Source: MGNI01 sp964353875 (GTDB lineage Bacteria; Chloroflexota; Anaerolineae; Anaerolineales; E44-bin32). From it: a DNA stretch of 10,777 bases. Each line of letters opens with the position of its first letter. The first letter of the stretch is position 1. Shown here piece by piece: positions 6,971 to 10,777 of this stretch. The position numbers were made by a program, and so were the translations under genes. A model generated the notes under the pieces. That model had not been told where the DNA came from. It saw nothing but the letters and a program-made list of their open reading frames with translations, and made no database searches. The DNA is taken from contig CAYGXU010000112.1 in the NCBI GenBank assembly GCA_964353875.1, forward strand, positions 1-10,777, in the 5' to 3' direction.

Positions 6971-7474
6971 GTGACTCAAAAGCCCGATTTCGATCTGCTG
7001 GTTGAAGCTCATGCGAATGAGATATTCGCTTATCTCTGGCGATTATTAGGCGTCAGCCTAGATGCCGAGGACTGTCTTCAAGAGACATTCTTACGGGCTT
7101 TTCGAGCTTTTCATCGGATGGATCTGGAAGCAAATTTCCGCGCCTGGTTATACAAGATCGCAACCAACACAGCATTGACTTATCGAAAGCGTCGTGCGCG
7201 CATCCAATCACATGAGGCCTCGCTCGACCCAGAGCAAGGGGATTCGGAATCCACTTTGTTCGATTCCGTCGAAAAGGCGGATCGGAGAGCAGCGCTGATG
7301 AAAGCGGTGGAAGCGCTTCCATACCGGCAAAGGATGGCGATTGTGCTGCGTAAGTACCAGGAGTTATCCTATTTGGAAATCGCAGCCGTGCTCGGCTGTA
7401 ACGAAGCTGCTGCCAGGGCAAATGTCTATCAGGGTATGAAAAAATTACGAGCGCGATTTGATGGAAAAAGGTGA
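6971..7474 (+). CDS. RNA polymerase sigma factor, ECF-like sigma-70 family
   Basis: Directs RNA polymerase to a specific promoter set. The 167 residues contain only the two domains typical of ECF (group IV) factors. Region 2 spans about 10-76, including AEDCLQETFLRAF (32-44) and NFRAWLYKIATNTALTYRKR (55-74). An acidic linker follows (82-104). Region 4 spans about 108-163, with ALPYRQRMAIVLRKYQELSY (115-134) and the helix-turn-helix IAAVLGCNEAAARANVYQGM (137-156). There is no region 1.1 or 3. The start is GTG, with GAGGA (6962-6966) 4 bases upstream. The next gene, an O6-alkylguanine-DNA methyltransferase, starts 16 bases downstream where an anti-sigma factor is usually found. That suggests, but does not show, a role in the response to alkylation damage. 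There is no extra C-terminal domain. Confidence 0.93.
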   Translation: MTQKPDFDLLVEAHANEIFAYLWRLLGVSLDAEDCLQETFLRAFRAFHRMDLEANFRAWLYKIATNTALTYRKRRARIQSHEASLDPEQGDSESTLFDSVEKADRRAALMKAVEALPYRQRMAIVLRKYQELSYLEIAAVLGCNEAAARANVYQGMKKLRARFDGKR

Positions 7475-7490
7475 GAAATAGGAGGAGTTC

Positions 7491-8204
7491 ATGAGTGATT
7501 TAACGCGGATGGAAGAGGCGATCGAGGCTTGGCTGCATGGCAAAGAGGCGCGGGGAGAATGGCGGGAAGTAACATCAGAACTCGACGCGCTTTATGCCAA
7601 GGGTCCAAATGAGGGATTAACGAGTGTTGTGAAAAAGCGATTGAAAATATCCTTGACAGAAGCTCAAAACAAAGCGATTTTTTATGGTGTTCTGAATGAA
7701 ACATTGATCGGGTGTGTTTGGGTTGCCAAAAGCGAGGATAGCGTCATAGCCCTTGATATTGGGGTTTCAAAGAGACAATTCGTCTCCCGATTGGAGAAAT
7801 CGTTTGGGAAGCCCGTAATTCATTCGCAGGAGTCTGTGGCGCTCGTTCTCAAACAGTTGCAGGAGTACTTTACAGGCTCAAGGCGGTTTTTTGAATTCCC
7901 CCTTAACTTGGATCGGTTGACCGAGTATCAGCGTCAAGTTCTTCGGGCGACCACAGGCATTGCTTATGGTCAAGCCACTACTTATGCTGAGATCGCGCAA
8001 CGCATAGGGAAACCGAAGTCCGCCCGCGCTGTCGGACAAGTGTTAGCCCATAATCCTATTCCCATTGTGATCCCTTGCCACAGGGTCTTAGGGGCGGATG
8101 GGTCCCTGCATGGGTACTCTGGCGGCAGGGGGATCGAAACCAAGGCGCAATTGTTGAGGTTGGAGGGCGTCCTCTCATTCGGAGGTCAATCGAGACAGGT
8201 GTAA
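7491..8204 (+). CDS. Methylated-DNA-[protein]-cysteine S-methyltransferase with extra N-terminal region
   Basis: Repairs O6-alkylguanine by moving the alkyl group to its own Cys, a suicide reaction. The C-terminal domain (about 143-227) is complete: TEYQRQVLRATTGIAYGQAT (144-163), SARAVG (177-182) with the recognition-helix Arg179, the Asn of HNPIPIVIPCHRV (187-199) with acceptor Cys196, and GYSGGRGIETKAQLL (208-222). Residues about 60-140 form the RNase H-like N-terminal domain. Residues 1-58 are additional compared with plain Ogt (about 170 residues): acidic then basic and mostly helical (MEEAIEAWLHGKEARGEW, VVKKRLKISL). They lack the HxxxCxxC motif of zinc anti-sigma factors. AGGAGG (7480-7485) with a 5-base spacer supports the ATG. 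It is probably co-transcribed with the sigma factor. The extra segment may bind that factor; this is inference. Confidence 0.92.
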   Translation: MSDLTRMEEAIEAWLHGKEARGEWREVTSELDALYAKGPNEGLTSVVKKRLKISLTEAQNKAIFYGVLNETLIGCVWVAKSEDSVIALDIGVSKRQFVSRLEKSFGKPVIHSQESVALVLKQLQEYFTGSRRFFEFPLNLDRLTEYQRQVLRATTGIAYGQATTYAEIAQRIGKPKSARAVGQVLAHNPIPIVIPCHRVLGADGSLHGYSGGRGIETKAQLLRLEGVLSFGGQSRQV

Positions 8205-8261
8205 AGAGAGGGCTCGGTCGACAATTTCGGTATTCAAGTAGCATTCCAGAATAATACGAGG

Positions 8262-8350
8262 CCTGGGCTCCTGAGTGTCAGTTCGGGTCAGGTTCTTCGC
8301 TCATTTTAATCTAACGCCAACTTTACGGCATAAAAGTTGGTCCCAGGAGC
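8262..8350 (+). repeat. Nested inverted repeats after the methyltransferase gene
   Basis: An inner perfect 8-base stem, CCAACTTT (8317-8324) with AAAGTTGG (8333-8340), has an 8-base loop. Around it, GCTCCTG (8267-8273) can pair with CAGGAGC (8344-8350), or alternatively CCTGGG (8262-8267) with CCCAGG (8342-8347). The two outer pairings exclude each other. There is no T run after the inner stem, so it is not a standard intrinsic terminator. It lies between the end of the sigma operon and the promoter at 8428, and could be a 3' end structure or a small structured RNA. Confidence 0.4.
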
Positions 8351-8427
8351 AAGGCAGGTCATGGGAAAGGATGAGGGATCACCCCCTCGAGTACCCCTAA
8401 GTTGGTAGTGCAGGCAGGGCTGGGGTA

Positions 8428-8436
8428 TGCTACACT
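8428..8436 (+). promoter_or_regulatory. Extended -10 promoter for the 8477-10764 operon
   Basis: TGCTACACT is a TGn extended -10 element with TACACT as hexamer (4 of 6 consensus bases). There is no good -35 at the usual distance, as is common for extended -10 promoters. Transcription would start near 8443, about 34 bases before the ATG at 8477, which has AGGGTGA (8464-8470) as its ribosome binding site. The rest of the 8205-8476 gap holds the nested repeats at 8262-8350 and a small GAGGG/CCCTC stem at 8373-8388. Confidence 0.45.
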
Positions 8437-8476
8437 CGATATAGGTGATTCTGCCTCAAAAACAGGGTGATTATCC

Positions 8477-8674
8477 ATGGATAGGAAGTCAACCCCACTT
8501 ACGATGAGACAAAAAACTGCTCTTCGTGTACGTCGAGTGCTGGCCTTATTGGGATTCCTGCTGTTGGTAAGCTCCATGATCTTGACCCTACTGCTCAACC
8601 GTGCTCCTGAATACGAGCAATTACGCCTCACCCCACCAGCGACACTGCTGGCGCCGCCGGGGACACCGCCATGA
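8477..8674 (+). CDS. Small single-pass membrane protein of unknown function
   Basis: Not recognised as any named family. Of its 65 residues, 1-20 are polar and basic (RKSTPLTMRQKTALRVRRV). About 21-41 form one membrane helix (LALLGFLLLVSSMILTLLLN). The remaining 24 residues end in a Pro-rich tail (LTPPATLLAPPGTPP). By the positive-inside rule the N-terminus is in the cytoplasm and the Pro-rich tail outside. There is no lipobox Cys. The stop overlaps the next start as ATGA, so the two proteins are probably made together and may form a membrane complex. Support for it being a real gene: a promoter and ribosome binding site at proper distances, and the 4-base overlap. Confidence 0.75.
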   Translation: MDRKSTPLTMRQKTALRVRRVLALLGFLLLVSSMILTLLLNRAPEYEQLRLTPPATLLAPPGTPP

Positions 8675-10764
8675 GAAAAACCCTGGTCATATTCTATGCT
8701 TCTTTAATTCTATTGCTCATATTTGTTCTCTCAGGGTGCGCTGCGGCGACAGAAACGACCGTCCCATCCCCATCTCCGCTTCCAACCGCGCCTGGGCCAA
8801 CCCCTACTCCTATGATCGAAGAGCGGACGATTGAAGTAGAGTGGCCCGGAGCGTTGAAGCTAGGCGATTCAGATCTAGTGCGCCTGGCATTGTTCCCTTC
8901 AACGGGCGGATATTCCGCTCAACTCGAATACCCGGAACACACCTTGGAGTTAGGGGAAGTTGAGGTACCCTATCTTCCTGGTTATCAAGCACAAGCCATC
9001 GCCCGAATGGATGCGGCAGGAATGGAATTTGAACCCAGAGGGGATCAGGTGCAAACCCTCCAACAAGGCACCCCTGTTTCGTGGCGTTGGACCATTTCTC
9101 CGCAAAGCGCCGGACGGCATCGTATAAACCTTCAAATCATGCTGAGATGGATCCCCTTGGCAGACGAGGGACAAGCCACGGAGGTGGTGCTCTGGAGGGA
9201 TACGTTGGAGATACACGTCCAAGCGCCATTAGGCCTATCTGCTCCGCAAGCGCGTATACTGGGTGTTGCCGGGATGTTGATCGGAGGGATTCTGGTTTTG
9301 CCCTTGGCGGAACTTACGGCGCGTCAGCGGTTGGAGCGAGCACGAGGGAAACGGATTCGTTTATTACGACCGAACCCGGAGCTGGTGCTCGAAACGAGCC
9401 TCGAGGTGGAGTTGAATGATGTAGAAGCTTTAATCCTGAAAGGTCTCTTCAAGCAATATGCGCGTGTAATGGTTGAATCGCGCTATGACTCGGGCTATAG
9501 TGCTGCACGTACGCTCCTGGTCCACCCGATCCGACCAGATGGGCGTGCAGATGCTTATGCCATCGTGAAGATCGGGCCTCGCGGGATCATTCAATCCGAA
9601 TACGGCAATTACGAAGCCTTTGTCCGCCACACCTTGCCTCCGATCACCAGTCGCGTCCTCGGACCACCTGCCATGGTACCCAGAATTCAAGAGGCTGCCT
9701 TAGAATATACCTTCGTGGGTACCCCTAGTAGCGCCCCGATGAGCTTACGGAACTATGCTAAGATCCACCCGGCGGAGATGGTTGCCTCGTTAATTGAAGA
9801 GCGCCTGTTCTCCATCTTTGGACCCTCCTGGTGGATGCAGCGACAGCCTTACCTTTTTCGCCTCTCCCAGGAGTACGAACGCCTGCTCCCGGTTCATTTA
9901 TTATTGGAGCCCACAAGCGCCAGCCGCGGAGCGCGCTTGTTATCCGGGGAATCATTGCAAATTCAGGGAGTTAAGGCAGGTGAACCTGTCAGGCTGGAGG
10001 GAGCCAAAGTACTTGAAGTGCGCCCTCAGCGACATACGCTCACATTCTCCTGGCCGGATTCCCAAACCGGATCGAATATCCGTATACGCTTTCAGGAGGT
10101 GAAATCCGGGCGATTCGAAGAGGGACGAAGCGCCTCCGGGATTCATGGGCAGGTGATCGCGACACAAATGGACTTGTTACAGGCAGAGGTCGCCAAAGCC
10201 CTGCCAGCATTAGAGCTTAATGGGGATTCGATCTTCCTGGCTGATCGTTGGTTGCCTAACCCATTGCTACGCTTGAGTGAACTTCTTGGCCAACGGATCC
10301 AGGGCACGCGATCGGTCATCCATGGGGATCTCAACTTGGAGAACGTATTGGTCGGACCGGGCGATCTCGTTTGGCTGATCGACTTCGCTGCCACGCGTGA
10401 AGGGCATACGCTTTTCGATTTCGCTCGCTTAGAAGTGGAGCTAACCACCCAGGTGATTGCCGATCGTTTTACCGAGTGGGGTATGGGTCTGCAGGATTTC
10501 CTAAAACTCTTTAAGTACCTTGAGACAGGCGTCGCTGCGCAAGAAGAAAAAATAAAGGAATGTCAGACTTTGCTCGAGGCTGTGCGCAGGGTTGCCAATC
10601 GTTGCCTGTACGATCCCGCAGACTCGGGAGAATTTCGTAAAGCATTGATCCTTTCCTATCTTGGCTGTCTGAAATTTTCTAATCTGGATGAAGCGCCTTC
10701 AGCTCCCCTGCCCAAGGCCTTCGCATTTGCCGCCGCAGCCTACCTGACCTCGATTGACACCTGA
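8671..10764 (+). CDS. Lipobox membrane protein with cytoplasmic aminoglycoside-phosphotransferase/kinase-like domain
   Basis: A 697-residue multidomain protein. Residues 1-22 are a lipoprotein signal with lipobox LSGC (Cys23), then a Pro/Ser/Thr-rich linker (to about 48). An outside, beta-rich domain spans about 52-185. One membrane segment (about 196-215) follows, then a very basic stretch (RQRLERARGKRIRLLR, 218-233) that places the rest in the cytoplasm. About 262-600 is a kinase-like fold of the APH/protein-kinase group: loop DSGYSAAR (273-280), candidate ATP-binding Lys300 (AIVKIGP), the catalytic loop VIHGDLNLENVL (549-560) with Asp553 and Asn558, and the metal-binding Asp571 in IDFA. 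Between the lobes sits a beta-rich insert (about 420-500). All key residues are present, so activity is plausible. The substrate is unknown. It resembles, from memory only, kinase-like domains in predicted bacterial signalling/conflict systems. Translation is coupled to the gene upstream. Confidence 0.82.
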   Translation: MRKTLVIFYASLILLLIFVLSGCAAATETTVPSPSPLPTAPGPTPTPMIEERTIEVEWPGALKLGDSDLVRLALFPSTGGYSAQLEYPEHTLELGEVEVPYLPGYQAQAIARMDAAGMEFEPRGDQVQTLQQGTPVSWRWTISPQSAGRHRINLQIMLRWIPLADEGQATEVVLWRDTLEIHVQAPLGLSAPQARILGVAGMLIGGILVLPLAELTARQRLERARGKRIRLLRPNPELVLETSLEVELNDVEALILKGLFKQYARVMVESRYDSGYSAARTLLVHPIRPDGRADAYAIVKIGPRGIIQSEYGNYEAFVRHTLPPITSRVLGPPAMVPRIQEAALEYTFVGTPSSAPMSLRNYAKIHPAEMVASLIEERLFSIFGPSWWMQRQPYLFRLSQEYERLLPVHLLLEPTSASRGARLLSGESLQIQGVKAGEPVRLEGAKVLEVRPQRHTLTFSWPDSQTGSNIRIRFQEVKSGRFEEGRSASGIHGQVIATQMDLLQAEVAKALPALELNGDSIFLADRWLPNPLLRLSELLGQRIQGTRSVIHGDLNLENVLVGPGDLVWLIDFAATREGHTLFDFARLEVELTTQVIADRFTEWGMGLQDFLKLFKYLETGVAAQEEKIKECQTLLEAVRRVANRCLYDPADSGEFRKALILSYLGCLKFSNLDEAPSAPLPKAFAFAAAAYLTSIDT

Positions 10765-10777
10765 CGATGAAGTGAGA

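Noticed and set aside
1..10777. CRISPR arrays, tRNA or rRNA genes, transposases, toxin-antitoxin or phage genes
   Set aside because: I read both strands for repeats and family motifs and saw none; all sizeable coding regions have other assignments.

Overview
The window is a stretch of bacterial chromosome of about average GC, with every recognisable gene on the + strand. The best guess for the source is a member of the Chloroflexota, Anaerolineae-like. This is inference from three things: the split acyl-CoA carboxylase set, a lipoprotein with a Pro/Ser/Thr-rich linker after its lipobox, and the D-2-hydroxyacid dehydrogenase subtype that ends in an ERGY tail. There are no RNA genes, CRISPR arrays, insertion sequences or phage genes that I can see.

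Layout. (1) 3-2716: acyl-CoA metabolism. The C-terminus of a carboxyltransferase beta subunit is followed by biotin carboxylase, a biotin carrier protein that overlaps it by 4 bases, and a MaoC-type hydratase gene broken by three frame changes. (2) 3003-3797: an intact FabI enoyl-ACP reductase, probably transcribed on its own. (3) 4060-6599: a tight three-gene operon with a D-2-hydroxyacid dehydrogenase, a HAD hydrolase and a metallo-beta-lactamase-fold hydrolase. The first and third each lack one normally invariant active-site residue although their frames are intact. (4) 6971-8204: an ECF-like sigma factor followed 16 bases later by an O6-alkylguanine-DNA methyltransferase whose extra N-terminal region sits where an anti-sigma factor would be expected. 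(5) 8477-10764: a small single-pass membrane protein, overlapping by ATGA a 697-residue protein. That protein has a lipobox, an outside domain, one membrane segment and a cytoplasmic aminoglycoside-phosphotransferase/kinase-like domain.

How they may work together. Region 1 would carboxylate acetyl- or propionyl-CoA, and FabI completes fatty-acid elongation cycles. Region 4 looks like a regulator plus DNA-repair pair. Region 5 looks like a membrane-spanning signalling or modifying unit. Regions 4 and 5 are the parts most likely to hold something not described before. Region 3 and the MaoC remnant show signs of loss or change of function.
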